Counted from the stretch's first letter, positions 43,286 to 52,279 are shown. The stretch is DNA of 64,000 bases from Flavobacterium sp. BFFFF1 (GCF_002256285.1 NZ_NKJE01000006.1:83012-147011); one strand, 5' to 3'. Notes: a model not told the origin generated them from the sequence alone. A program made the numbers and translations.

Positions 43286-44674
43286 ATGGTTAAACAAAAA
43301 ACCATCGCAACCGAAGTTTCCCTTACAGGTGTTGGCCTGCACACCGGAAAGGATGTGAAAATGACTTTTAAGCCGGCTCCAATAAACAACGGTTTTACTT
43401 TTGTGAGGGTAGATCTTGAAGGCCAACCCGTGATTGAGGCAGATGCGAATTATGTAGTCAACACGCAACGCGGCACAAATCTTGAAAAATTAGGCGTAAA
43501 AATCCAGACTTCCGAGCATGTACTCGCGGCATTCGTGGGCTGTGATGTCGACAACGTGATTATAGAACTCGATGCCTCTGAACCGCCGATAATGGATGGT
43601 TCTTCAAAATATTTTGTTGAAGCGATCGAGAAAGCTGGTGTAGTGGAGCAGGAGGCGGAAAGAAAATACTATGTGGTAAAGGAAGTCATTTCTTTTGCAG
43701 ATGAAGCCACAGGCAGCGAAATCCTTGTGATGCCAGGCGACGATTACCAGGTGACGGCGATGGTGGATTTTGGCACCAAAGTGTTAGGAACACAAAATGC
43801 CACGATGAAAAATATTTCAGAATTTAAATCTGAAATCGCAGATTCCAGGACGTTTAGTTTCCTACACGAACTCGAATCTTTGTTGGAAAACGGATTGATA
43901 AAAGGCGGCGATTTAAACAATGCCATCGTATATGTGGACAAGGAGATTTCAGCGTCTACAATGGAAAACCTGAAAGTTGCTTTTGGGAAAGAAAAGATCT
44001 CTGTCAAACCAAACGGGATACTGGACAACCTGACGCTGCATTACCCCAATGAAGCGGCGCGCCACAAATTGCTTGATGTGATTGGTGACCTCGCTTTGAT
44101 TGGTACACGCATCAAAGGGAAAGTGATCGCCAATAAGCCGGGACACTTTGTAAACACCCAATTTGCAAAGAAAATGTCGAAAATTATCAAGATCGAACAG
44201 CGCAACCAGGTTCCGGTATATGATTTGCACCAGGAACCTTTGATGGATATTCATAAGATCATGTCCATGTTGCCGCACAGGCCACCGTTCCTGTTGGTCG
44301 ACAAAATCTTCGAACTGTCGGAAACCCATGTTGTTGGTTTGAAAAACGTCACGATGAATGAGCCGTTTTTTGTAGGCCATTTTCCGGGAGCACCCGTAAT
44401 GCCAGGCGTATTGATTGTTGAAGCGATGGCGCAATGCGGCGGAATCCTGGTGTTGAGCACCGTTCCGGACCCTGAAAATTACCTGACGTTCTTTATGAAA
44501 ATAGACAATGTGAAATTCAAGCATAAAGTTTTGCCTGGCGATACACTCGTATTTAAATGTGATTTGATTGCTCCGATCAGGCGCGGAATTTGCCACATGC
44601 AGGCGAATGCATATGCCAACGGAAAACTGGTTGCAGAGGCAGAGCTTATGGCGCAGATCGCCAGGAAACAATAA
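43286..44674 (+). CDS. lpxC-fabZ: Fused UDP-3-O-acyl-GlcNAc deacetylase / 3-hydroxyacyl-ACP dehydratase
   Basis: The first 300 residues are LpxC: SLTGVGLHTGKD, the zinc-ligand segment SEHVLAAF (His near 79), and the HKLLDVIGDLAL and KPGHFVNTQF motifs carrying the other ligands and catalytic His. Residues about 315-462 are FabZ, with MLPHRPPFLLVDK, the catalytic histidine in FVGHFPGAPVMPGV and the glutamate in LIVEAMAQCGG. One protein therefore deacetylates the lipid A precursor and dehydrates fatty-acid intermediates. The fusion is typical of Bacteroidota. Confidence 0.95.
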   Translation: MVKQKTIATEVSLTGVGLHTGKDVKMTFKPAPINNGFTFVRVDLEGQPVIEADANYVVNTQRGTNLEKLGVKIQTSEHVLAAFVGCDVDNVIIELDASEPPIMDGSSKYFVEAIEKAGVVEQEAERKYYVVKEVISFADEATGSEILVMPGDDYQVTAMVDFGTKVLGTQNATMKNISEFKSEIADSRTFSFLHELESLLENGLIKGGDLNNAIVYVDKEISASTMENLKVAFGKEKISVKPNGILDNLTLHYPNEAARHKLLDVIGDLALIGTRIKGKVIANKPGHFVNTQFAKKMSKIIKIEQRNQVPVYDLHQEPLMDIHKIMSMLPHRPPFLLVDKIFELSETHVVGLKNVTMNEPFFVGHFPGAPVMPGVLIVEAMAQCGGILVLSTVPDPENYLTFFMKIDNVKFKHKVLPGDTLVFKCDLIAPIRRGICHMQANAYANGKLVAEAELMAQIARKQ

Positions 44675-44707
44675 TCGCCGCAAGGCAAAACCATAAAACA
44701 AACAAAG

Positions 44708-45492
44708 ATGAATCAACCTTAGCCTATGTGCATCCGGGAGCGAAGATCGCCAAAAATGTGGTGATCGAGCCGTTTACGACGATCCACAATAATGTGGTAA
44801 TCGGTGACGGAACCTGGATTGGCTCTAACGTGACAATCATGGAAGGCGCCAGAATAGGAAAGAACTGTAATATTTTTCCGGGTGCGGTTATTTCGGCCGT
44901 GCCGCAGGATTTAAAATTTGGAGGTGAAGAGTCACTTGCAATCATTGGTGATAACTGTACTATACGTGAGTGTGTTACGATAAATAGAGGTACTATTGCT
45001 TCGGGCCAGACTAAGCTCGGAAACAACTGCCTCGTAATGGCTACGGCACACATCGCACACGATTGCCATATCGGTGACAATGCGATTATTGTAAACGGTG
45101 TTGCGCTTGCGGGACATGTGACTGTGGGGAATTTTGCTATTATCGGTGGGCTCGCTGCAGTGCACCAGTTCATCCACATCGGGGACCACGCGATGATTTC
45201 CGGTGGGTCGCTGGTCAGGAAAGATGTTCCTCCGTATACCAAAGCGGCCAAAGAGCCACTTTCCTATGTCGGGATAAACTCGGTAGGTTTGAGGAGAAGG
45301 GGGTTTACCACAGACAAGATTCGGGAGATACAGGAAATTTACAGGATATTATACCAGAAAAATTACAATACTTCACAAGCCGTCAGCATCATTGAAGCTG
45401 AAATGGAAGCCACGCCGGAAAGGGACGAAATCCTTGATTTTATCAGGAATTCATCGAGAGGCGTGATGAAAGGCTACACCGGAAATTACTAA
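44708..45492 (+). CDS. lpxA: UDP-N-acetylglucosamine O-acyltransferase with an apparent one-base frameshift at codon 4-5
   Basis: LpxA catalyses the first step of lipid A synthesis. The beta-helix repeats and catalytic histidine (ATAHIAHDC) are intact to the stop at 45492. The start is the problem. The ATG at 44708 reads Met-Asn-Gln-Pro and then meets TAG, while the true frame begins with LAYVHPGAKIAKN, one base out of register. Re-adding a single T would give the expected start MNQPLAYVHP. The main frame runs back through fabZ without a good start; GTG at 44728 is the only in-register alternative and loses about 7 residues. Confidence 0.8.
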
Positions 45493-45536
45493 TAGATTTA
45501 CATTAAAATTCAACATTAACATTTAAAACCAAACAG

Positions 45537-46103
45537 ATGGCATCTACATCAGATATTAGAAACGGATTATGCATTAAGTTCAACCACGATATTTACAAAA
45601 TCATCGAATTCCTCCACGTAAAACCTGGTAAAGGTCCAGCTTTCGTAAGAACGAAGCTGAAAAGCCTTACCAATGGCAAAGTGTTGGACAACACTTTTTC
45701 TGCTGGGCACAAAATCGATGAGGTTCGTGTGGAGACGCATGAATTCCAGTTTTTATATGCGGAAGGCGACATGTACAATTTTATGCATACCGAAAGCTAC
45801 GAGCAAATCCAACTGAACAAAGCGATCCTTGATGCCCCGGACTTATTGAAAGAAGGAACTACCGTAAAAGTAATCATCAATGCGGAGACTGAAGCGCCTT
45901 TATCTGTAGATATGCCTGCTTCCGTAGTGCTTGAGGTGACTTACTCAGAACCTGGCGTAAAAGGAAATACTTCTACCAATGCTACAAAACCTGCGACAGT
46001 AGAGACCGGTGCTACGATCAACGTCCCGTTGTTTATTAATGAGGGCGATAAGGTGAAAATTGATACTGCTACCGGTTCTTATTTAGAGCGTGTGAAAGAG
46101 TAG
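45537..46103 (+). CDS. efp: Translation elongation factor P
   Basis: EF-P relieves ribosome stalling at poly-proline. The 188-residue chain has the three expected OB/KOW domains. The lysine at the tip of the first domain, the site modified in many bacteria, lies in HVKPGKGPAF near 33-35. Domain III ends with KVKIDTATGSYLERVKE as usual. No epmA or other modification genes are near it. It lies 44 bases after lpxA. Confidence 0.97.
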   Translation: MASTSDIRNGLCIKFNHDIYKIIEFLHVKPGKGPAFVRTKLKSLTNGKVLDNTFSAGHKIDEVRVETHEFQFLYAEGDMYNFMHTESYEQIQLNKAILDAPDLLKEGTTVKVIINAETEAPLSVDMPASVVLEVTYSEPGVKGNTSTNATKPATVETGATINVPLFINEGDKVKIDTATGSYLERVKE

Positions 46104-46112
46104 ATCTATAAC

Positions 46113-46146
46113 AAGGGCCACCCGCATTTTAGCGAAGGCCTTTTTT
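46113..46146 (+). terminator. Terminator after efp
   Basis: AAGG(G)CC at 46113-46119 pairs with GGCCTT at 46137-46142 with one bulged G; a short CGC/GCG pair sits inside, and T6 follows. The stem is imperfect but the T-run is good. Confidence 0.6.
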
Positions 46147-46195
46147 ATTTTGCGCCCTGCATGATTCACTAATGATCACATTTGCCAATTAAAAT

Positions 46196-47125
46196 ATGAA
46201 GTTTCCAAACATTCAGTCTTTAGAAGAAATTGCCAGGATTATCAACTGCGAATACGTAGGCGATAAGAATTTTCCAGTTTCCGGAATGAATGAAATACAT
46301 GTCGTGGAACCTGGTGACATCGTATTTGTGGATCATCCGAAATATTATGACAAGGCTTTAAAATCTGCAGCGACCATTGTCCTCATAAACAAGAATGTAG
46401 ATTGTCCTGAAGGAAAAGCCCTGTTGATTTCTGACGATCCTTTTAGGGATTTTAATAAGCTTACCCATCATTTTAAGCCATTCGAAAGAGCTGCGACGGC
46501 TATTTCGCCGTCCGCGAAGATCGGAGAAGGGACGATTATACAGCCAAACTCCTTTGTGGGCAACCACGTGGTGATCGGAAAGAATTGCCTGATCCACGCG
46601 AATGTCGCCATTTATGACCATACTGTTATCGGAGACAATGTAATCATCCACGCGGGAACAGTCCTCGGGGCCGATGCATTTTATTATAAAAAACGCCCTG
46701 AAGGTTTTGACCAACTCATTTCCGGCGGTCGCGTCGTCATTGAGGACAATGTGGGTATTGGCGCACTTTGTACGATTGACAAGGGTGTCACCGGTGACAC
46801 TACCATTGGCGCAGGAACCAAGATCGACAACCAGGTGCATGTAGGTCATGACACGGTAATCGGTAAAAAATGCCTGATCGCTTCCCAAACGGGTATTGCG
46901 GGCTGCGTTGTTATTGAGGATGAAGTCACTTTGTGGGGACAGGTAGGGGCCACCAGTGGCATCACGATAGGAGAGAAGGCAGTGGTTTTAGGCCAAACCG
47001 GAGTCACCAAATCCATTGAAGGCGGTAAGACCTACTTCGGAACGCCGGTGGAGGAATCCAGGGAAAAGTTGAAGCAGTTGGCCAATATTAAAAAGATACC
47101 GGACATACTTAATAAACTGAAATAG
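46196..47125 (+). CDS. Second LpxD-like acyltransferase
   Basis: This 309-residue protein has the same two-part layout as LpxD: an N-terminal uridine-binding-like domain (INCEYVGDKNFPVSGMNEIHVVEPGDIVFVDHPKYYD) and a hexapeptide beta-helix. The catalytic histidine is kept in KIDNQVHVGHDTVIGKK near 222. It lacks about 30 residues relative to the first LpxD, mostly at the C-terminus. It may acylate a different precursor or act as an alternative LpxD. It follows efp by 92 bases and precedes the NTF2-like gene by 3 bases. Confidence 0.88.
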   Translation: MKFPNIQSLEEIARIINCEYVGDKNFPVSGMNEIHVVEPGDIVFVDHPKYYDKALKSAATIVLINKNVDCPEGKALLISDDPFRDFNKLTHHFKPFERAATAISPSAKIGEGTIIQPNSFVGNHVVIGKNCLIHANVAIYDHTVIGDNVIIHAGTVLGADAFYYKKRPEGFDQLISGGRVVIEDNVGIGALCTIDKGVTGDTTIGAGTKIDNQVHVGHDTVIGKKCLIASQTGIAGCVVIEDEVTLWGQVGATSGITIGEKAVVLGQTGVTKSIEGGKTYFGTPVEESREKLKQLANIKKIPDILNKLK

Positions 47126-47128
47126 ATT

Positions 47129-47491
47129 ATGAGCGCGAAAAAATTAGTTCAGGCTTTTTATAAATCCGATGCACTGATCGACCCGGCCGTTATGCAGACA
47201 TACCTGCATCCTGAGATAGAAGTCGAATGGAACAGTTCCAAAGGACCGATTACCATGAATTATGAGGAAATCATTGCCTTCACGACAGAGCTCAGTAAAG
47301 CATACGTCCGGACGAAAGTGCGCATGAGCCACATTTTACAGGACGGCGATACGGTAGCGGCGAGATATTCCCATTTCGTAAAAACCATCGAAAACCCAAG
47401 GGAGGAGATGTTATTGGCACACTTTTTCGTCATATGGGAAGTTAAAGACGACAAGCTTTTCCGTGGTTTTCAGATGAGCCAGGTTTCCTAA
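47129..47491 (+). CDS. NTF2-like protein
   Basis: The 120-residue chain has the SnoaL/NTF2 fold pattern: an N-terminal helix (AKKLVQAFYKSDALIDP), the YLHPEIEVEWNSSKG strand, a middle helix and the ISHILQDGDTVAARYSHF strand pair. No catalytic motif is obvious. It starts 3 bases after the second LpxD-like gene. A different NTF2-like protein lies at 24747, but the two are not close in sequence. Confidence 0.8.
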   Translation: MSAKKLVQAFYKSDALIDPAVMQTYLHPEIEVEWNSSKGPITMNYEEIIAFTTELSKAYVRTKVRMSHILQDGDTVAARYSHFVKTIENPREEMLLAHFFVIWEVKDDKLFRGFQMSQVS

Positions 47492-47548
47492 ATCACCAAT
47501 TAGCGGACAATATTTTAAAAAGTCATAAGAATATTGTTTTCAAAAACT

Positions 47549-47556
47549 TATTTTTG
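47549..47556 (+). promoter_or_regulatory. -7 box TATTTTTG upstream of sucD
   Basis: TATTTTTG, 38 bases before the sucD ATG, in an AT-rich stretch. The -33 element is not clear. Confidence 0.45.
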
Positions 47557-47594
47557 CAACACAAATTTCAAAAAACAAATTAAACCATATCAAC

Positions 47595-48467
47595 ATGAGC
47601 GTTTTAGTTAATAAGGATTCCAGAATAATTGTACAGGGTTTTACAGGTAGCGAAGGTACTTTTCACGCTTCGCAAATGATAGAATACGGAACCAATGTGG
47701 TTGGTGGTGTTACTCCGGGTAAAGGAGGAACTGAGCATTTGAACCGTCCTGTTTTCAATACTGTGAAAGATGCAGTAGACAAAGCCGGAGCCGATACTAC
47801 AATTATCTTCGTACCGCCAGCATTTGCCGCCGATGCGATTATGGAAGCCGCTGACGCCGGAATCAAAGTAATCATCACCATTACCGAAGGCATTCCTGTA
47901 GCCGATATGATCAAAGCATACGACTACATCAAAGGAAAAAACTGCCGCCTGATTGGTCCAAACTGTCCTGGCGTCATCACGCCGGAAGAAGCTAAAGTAG
48001 GGATTATGCCTGGTTTCGTTTTTAAGAAAGGCACCGTTGGGATCGTTTCAAAATCAGGAACGTTAACTTATGAGGCTGCTGACCAGGTCGTGAAACAAGG
48101 ATTGGGCATCACTACGGCAATCGGGATCGGAGGGGATCCAATCATCGGAACGACGACGAAAGAAGCCGTAGAATTGCTGATGAATGACCCTGAAACAAAA
48201 TGCATCGTCATGATTGGGGAGATTGGCGGACAATTGGAAGCAGATGCTGCCCATTGGATCAAAGCTGACGGAAACAGAAAGCCAGTAGTAGGCTTCATCG
48301 CTGGTGAAACTGCTCCTAAAGGAAGGACGATGGGACACGCCGGTGCTATTGTTGGTGGCGCTGATGATACTGCCGAAGCCAAGAAACGCATCATGCGCGA
48401 GTGTGGCATCCACGTAGTGGATTCTCCGGCAGAAATCGGGAAAAAAGTAAAAGAAGTCCTGGGTTAA
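47595..48467 (+). CDS. sucD: Succinyl-CoA ligase, alpha subunit
   Basis: The alpha subunit binds CoA and carries the histidine that is transiently phosphorylated in the TCA cycle. [20 protein letters not shown] near 14-33 is the CoA-binding start; the phospho-histidine is in [13 protein letters not shown] near 248. Length is 290. The sucB partner (beta subunit, sucC) is not adjacent and lies outside the window. A terminator follows. Confidence 0.97.
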   Translation: MSVLVNKDSRIIVQGFTGSEGTFHASQMIEYGTNVVGGVTPGKGGTEHLNRPVFNTVKDAVDKAGADTTIIFVPPAFAADAIMEAADAGIKVIITITEGIPVADMIKAYDYIKGKNCRLIGPNCPGVITPEEAKVGIMPGFVFKKGTVGIVSKSGTLTYEAADQVVKQGLGITTAIGIGGDPIIGTTTKEAVELLMNDPETKCIVMIGEIGGQLEADAAHWIKADGNRKPVVGFIAGETAPKGRTMGHAGAIVGGADDTAEAKKRIMRECGIHVVDSPAEIGKKVKEVLG

Positions 48468-48509
48468 GCGACAGCGATCAGCGACAAGAATCAAAGATAT
48501 CAAATACAG

Positions 48510-48544
48510 ACTCCGTTTTCGAACTGTCGGAAACGGGGTTTTTT
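48510..48544 (+). terminator. Intrinsic terminator after sucD
   Basis: ACTCCGTTT (48510-48518) pairs with AAACGGGGT (48531-48539) with one G-T pair, and CGA with TCG inside, followed by six T residues. Confidence 0.85.
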
Positions 48545-48583
48545 AATTAACCGCATTCAGGGAACTGGGTGCCAAATTTTCAA

Positions 48584-49015
48584 ATGATGTATAAAGAACT
48601 TAAGAAATTCAAAACCACCAATACGTTTACTTTCACGCCGGATGACGCCCTCGAAGAGGTCTGCAATGCACCGGAATCCGGGAATGGTATTTTTGTGGTA
48701 TATGCCGTAGATGGCGAAGAAAAGGAGCTGATCATGGTCGGTTCTACCGGAACGGTGCAGAATGACGGTACCTTAAAAAGCAAAAATGGCGGACTTTATG
48801 ACAAGATCGTAAACGGACACCAGTTTGCCAAGACCGGGCGCAAATACTCCTGGCCGGCCCAAATGAAGAAAGAAGACATCAGCAGGCTCGAAGTGGTTTG
48901 GTATGAAACCTTCAATGCTAAAAATAAAGTGATCCCGACTTTCGCAGAAGGGAACGTGCTGCAGAATTTCCTTGACGAGAACGGAAAATTGCCAAGGTGG
49001 AACGTGGCGTTCTAA
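48584..49015 (+). CDS. Hypothetical protein, possibly GIY-YIG-like
   Basis: I do not recognise this protein with certainty. It has 143 residues from the ATG at 48584 (a GTG lies at 48569 and an ATG at 48587). The central part GIFVVYAVDGEEKELIMVGSTG with a later GGLYDKIVNGHQF and VWYETFNAKN loosely matches the strand-loop-strand and downstream order of GIY-YIG nucleases, but the canonical Gly-Ile-Tyr motif is only partial. It is monocistronic, between two terminators. Confidence 0.55.
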   Translation: MMYKELKKFKTTNTFTFTPDDALEEVCNAPESGNGIFVVYAVDGEEKELIMVGSTGTVQNDGTLKSKNGGLYDKIVNGHQFAKTGRKYSWPAQMKKEDISRLEVVWYETFNAKNKVIPTFAEGNVLQNFLDENGKLPRWNVAF

Positions 49016-49042
49016 TGCTACATCAGTGTCGTAAATAATAAT

Positions 49043-49069
49043 AAAACTCCTTGATGTACGGAGTTTTTT
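49043..49069 (+). terminator. Intrinsic terminator after the 48584 gene
   Basis: AAAACTCC (49043-49050) pairs with GGAGTTTT (49060-49067), loop of 9, followed by T residues. The same stem read on the minus strand would also end in a T-run. Confidence 0.85.
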
Positions 49070-49127
49070 GTTTTGTATTAAATTGGCGAAGTTGTTCGTT
49101 TACAAGCTAAGTCGTATAAAAAGTTTA

Positions 49128-49135
49128 TATATTTG
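49128..49135 (+). promoter_or_regulatory. -7 box TATATTTG upstream of the LRR gene
   Basis: TATATTTG, 30 bases before the ATG at 49166; no matching -33 TTG at 19-20 bases. Confidence 0.45.
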
Positions 49136-49165
49136 GCTGGTCCAGCCTAAGTTAAACCTATTGAT

Positions 49166-51937
49166 ATGAAAAAATACTACCTGATTGTCCTGACATTATT
49201 TCTGTTTCAAATTGCCAACGCACAGATTGTAAATATTCCGGATACTAATTTTAAGGCGAAGCTCCTATCTGCAAATGAAAGTAACGGCATTGCGATAAAT
49301 GCTCTTGGGAATAGTTTCGTACTTGATGAAAACAACGATTCAGAAATCCAGTTAAGCGAGGCGCAGAAAGTTTATCGATTGTACGTCCAGCAGGCAAATA
49401 TTTCGGTGATTACGGGAATACAATCATTTTCCAACTTATTAGAATTAAATTGTTCGGATAATCAAATTACAACACTGGATTTTTCGGGTAATACCACTAT
49501 TCAAAGATTATATTGTAATAATAACATAATATCAAGTATTAACGTTTCAGGATGCACTAATCTCATTCAGATGCATTTCAATTATAATCAGGTGGGTACT
49601 ATTGATTTGTCGAATCTGCCCAATTTGCAACAACTATTGGGATATCACAATCAACTCAGCCTTATTAACTTTTCCGGAACAATTCACATTCAGGATCTGG
49701 AAATTGGGTCCAATCAGTTAACATCCATTGATTTAAGTAGTTTTAGTGAGCTGGGCTTGCTTAATCTTGACAACAACTTACTTACAAACATAACGTTTCC
49801 ATCGACCGAAACTTTAAATAACATCCATTGCTCCAACAATCAACTTGCTACTCTTAATTTGCCAGATCTCCCAAATTTGCAATATTTATGGTGTGATTAT
49901 AACCAGATAACGTCTTTAAATTTATCATCACTTACTTCCCTCGGTGACTTTAAAGGCAATAATAACGAACTCACCAGCATCACATTACCACATAGCTATT
50001 TTGTAAATTTCGATTGCAGTAACAACTATATTACATCGTTAGATTTATCACCGGCCATAGGTTTTTACCAGTTTTATTGTAGCTTTAATCTTTTAACGGC
50101 ATTGAATTTACCCGCCATACCCTTTGGCGAGTTTCGTTGTAACAATAACCAGCTTACAGAAATAAATGTGCCCGCAGCCGCATCTCTGGAGTATTTGGAT
50201 TGCAGCTATAACTCCTTAGCCGCATTAAATATCGTTCCAAAGGAATCCGTTGGTTCGCTTTATTGCTCACATAATCAATTTACAGACCTCAATTTATCAG
50301 CGTACACGAATTTGGGGGACTTATTTTGCAGTAATAATTTCCTGTCAACACTGGATGTATCAAATCTTTCGGATTTGGTTACACTGGATTGTAGCTATAA
50401 CGATTTACATTCATTGTTTATAAAAAATAACAATTTCTGGCTTGGAGAAAATGTGGTGTTCGAGGAAAACCTTAACCTGCAGTATATTTGCGTAAATGAG
50501 TCACAAATTGATATGATAAATGATAGACTTAGTCAATATGGTTTAACATCGTGTGAAGTCAATTCGTATTGTTCCTATACACCCGGTGCTTTTTACCATA
50601 TTCGTGGGCGGCAACTATATGATGCTGATAATAATGGCTGCAGCAATGCAGACCTGCGTTATCCGAATCTTAAGTTTAGTATCACGAATGGCTTGGTCAA
50701 CGGTACCATTATCAGCGATGATTCCGGGTACTATGACATCCCGGTTCAGGCAGGCATGCATACCATTGTACCCTTTTTCGAAAATCCGTACTTTACAGCT
50801 TATCCGCCTAGTGTCACTGTTACTTTTCCTGAGCAGCCCGCTCCGTTGAATCAGGATTTCTGCGTCAGCGCAAATGGTGTGCACCCCGATGTGGAGATTT
50901 TCTTATTCAATATGAATACCGCCCAGCCTGGGTTTGATACGAAATACAGGATTGTTTTCAAAAATAAGGGGACTACCGCTGCTGCTGGAACCATAGATTT
51001 TTCTTTCAATGAGGCAATAATGGACTTTATTGGAGCTGTACCATTGCCTTCAACACAGGCATCAGGCACAATTTCCTGGGACTATTCCGCGTTGCAGCCT
51101 TTTGAAAGCCGTATTATAGACTTTACCTTAAACCTAAACTCGCCTGTCGAAACGCCGCCCGTGATTCAGGGAGATCTATTGCAGTTTTCTGCAGGGATCA
51201 CGTTGACGTCTGATGGCATGCCGTCCGACAACACGACCACGCTGCATCAACGGGTTTTCAACGCATTTGACCCTAACGACAAGACCTGCCTTGAAGGAGA
51301 AACTATTACGCCGGCCATGGTAGGTGGGTACGTTCATTATAGGATCCGGTTTGAAAACACAGGAAATTATCATGCGGCGATTGTTACAATAAAAGATGTG
51401 ATCGATACTTCAAAATTCGATATTGCTACTTTAACACCCATCTCAGGAAGCCATCCGTTTATCACAAGGATCACGAATGGCAACGAGGTAGAATTTGTTT
51501 TTGACAACATCAACCTGCCTTTTGATGATGCGAATAATGACGGTTATCTCGTATTTAAAATTAAGACGAAACCGACACTGCAATTAGGCGATCAGTTGAG
51601 CAATACTGCCGGGATTTATTTCAACTATAACGCACCGGTGATTACGAATACTGCGGTGACTACTGTGGCTATTCCATTGGCAACAAATCCATTAGATAAT
51701 GTCACCGGATTTGCATTATATCCCAATCCGGTGACAGACAAATTAAATATTTCGTCCAAGTCCAATGTAGATATAGATTCGGTGGCTGTTTATAATGTAT
51801 TGGGGCAGGAAGTGATAAGAGTACTCCCGGCTCAGGGAATTACATCAATTGAGGTTTCCGGGTTGCCTTCGGGGAATTATGTGGTTAAAGTCGCTACAGC
51901 GTCGTCGAACTGGGTATCGAAGTTTGTTAAGGAATAG
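49166..51937 (+). CDS. T9SS-secreted leucine-rich-repeat protein
   Basis: The 923-residue chain starts with a signal peptide (MKKYYLIVLTLFLFQIANAQ). Residues about 55-445 are some 17 leucine-rich repeats of about 21 residues, with recurring L-x-x-L-x-C-S-x-N-Q motifs. Next comes a carboxypeptidase-regulatory-like segment, then a DUF7619-type domain (FDPNDKTCLEGETITP, near 690-835), and a type IX secretion type A sorting domain (about 848-923) with LYPNPVTDKLNIS and SGNYVVKV. It is exported to the cell surface, probably for binding or adhesion. Its repeat half looks more AT-rich than its neighbours. Confidence 0.93.
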   Translation: MKKYYLIVLTLFLFQIANAQIVNIPDTNFKAKLLSANESNGIAINALGNSFVLDENNDSEIQLSEAQKVYRLYVQQANISVITGIQSFSNLLELNCSDNQITTLDFSGNTTIQRLYCNNNIISSINVSGCTNLIQMHFNYNQVGTIDLSNLPNLQQLLGYHNQLSLINFSGTIHIQDLEIGSNQLTSIDLSSFSELGLLNLDNNLLTNITFPSTETLNNIHCSNNQLATLNLPDLPNLQYLWCDYNQITSLNLSSLTSLGDFKGNNNELTSITLPHSYFVNFDCSNNYITSLDLSPAIGFYQFYCSFNLLTALNLPAIPFGEFRCNNNQLTEINVPAAASLEYLDCSYNSLAALNIVPKESVGSLYCSHNQFTDLNLSAYTNLGDLFCSNNFLSTLDVSNLSDLVTLDCSYNDLHSLFIKNNNFWLGENVVFEENLNLQYICVNESQIDMINDRLSQYGLTSCEVNSYCSYTPGAFYHIRGRQLYDADNNGCSNADLRYPNLKFSITNGLVNGTIISDDSGYYDIPVQAGMHTIVPFFENPYFTAYPPSVTVTFPEQPAPLNQDFCVSANGVHPDVEIFLFNMNTAQPGFDTKYRIVFKNKGTTAAAGTIDFSFNEAIMDFIGAVPLPSTQASGTISWDYSALQPFESRIIDFTLNLNSPVETPPVIQGDLLQFSAGITLTSDGMPSDNTTTLHQRVFNAFDPNDKTCLEGETITPAMVGGYVHYRIRFENTGNYHAAIVTIKDVIDTSKFDIATLTPISGSHPFITRITNGNEVEFVFDNINLPFDDANNDGYLVFKIKTKPTLQLGDQLSNTAGIYFNYNAPVITNTAVTTVAIPLATNPLDNVTGFALYPNPVTDKLNISSKSNVDIDSVAVYNVLGQEVIRVLPAQGITSIEVSGLPSGNYVVKVATASSNWVSKFVKE

Positions 51938-51996
51938 ATTTTTATAAAATATATACTGAAAATCATTTTGTTAGCGTAGGAAATTACTTTTTTTTA

Positions 51997-52004
51997 TATA
52001 TTTG
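51997..52004 (+). promoter_or_regulatory. -7 box TATATTTG upstream of the small peptide
   Basis: TATATTTG, 37 bases before the ATG at 52042. A TTTTG lies 26 bases upstream, too far for a standard -33. Confidence 0.45.
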
Positions 52005-52041
52005 AAGACAGTAAAACCAATCATCAACAAAAACCGACAAC

Positions 52042-52230
52042 ATGAAAAAAATCATCCTTATCGCCGTTTTCCTACTTTCGGTAGGTGCCAGTGCTGCTGA
52101 AAGTACTGCAACTGCCGTGTCACACACTGCTGCCAAAGAGCAGGTCGTTTCTGCCGCATTTCCAATCGGTGGGTTGCTTGCGAAGATTGCCGCAAGCGCC
52201 ATCAGCTGGGCAGCACAGTTCCTGAAATAG
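52042..52230 (+). CDS. Small secreted amphipathic peptide
   Basis: The 62-residue product begins with a strong signal peptide (MKKIILIAVFLLSVGASA) with an ASA cleavage motif. The mature part is about 44 residues, Ala-rich, and its last 23 residues (starting FPIGGLLAKIAA and ending in a lysine) would form an amphipathic helix with Trp and Phe on the hydrophobic face. The peptide has its own -7 box and its own terminator, so it is monocistronic. It could be a toxin-like or surface-active peptide. No immunity or exporter gene is adjacent. Confidence 0.65.
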   Translation: MKKIILIAVFLLSVGASAAESTATAVSHTAAKEQVVSAAFPIGGLLAKIAASAISWAAQFLK

Positions 52231-52251
52231 AGATTTAGATTTTTAAATACA

Positions 52252-52279
52252 AAAAAGGCTGCCATCCGGTAGCCTTTTT
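52252..52279. terminator. Intrinsic terminator after the small peptide
   Basis: AAAAAGGCT (52252-52260) and AGCCTTTTT (52271-52279) pair perfectly over 9 bases with a 10-base loop. The flanking A and T runs let it act on either strand. Confidence 0.85.

Noticed and set aside
44590..44707. lpxA start at TTG inside fabZ
   Set aside because: The extra 39 codons overlap fabZ in another frame and have no LpxA similarity; the frame is open there by chance.
43949..44716. Minus-strand open frame of 255 codons inside lpxC-fabZ
   Set aside because: It lies fully opposite a well-supported fused gene, has no start context or family motif and is a by-product of the codon pattern on the other strand.
49400..50450. 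Possible CRISPR or satellite array
   Set aside because: The repeats are imperfect and keep the reading frame; they encode leucine-rich repeats.
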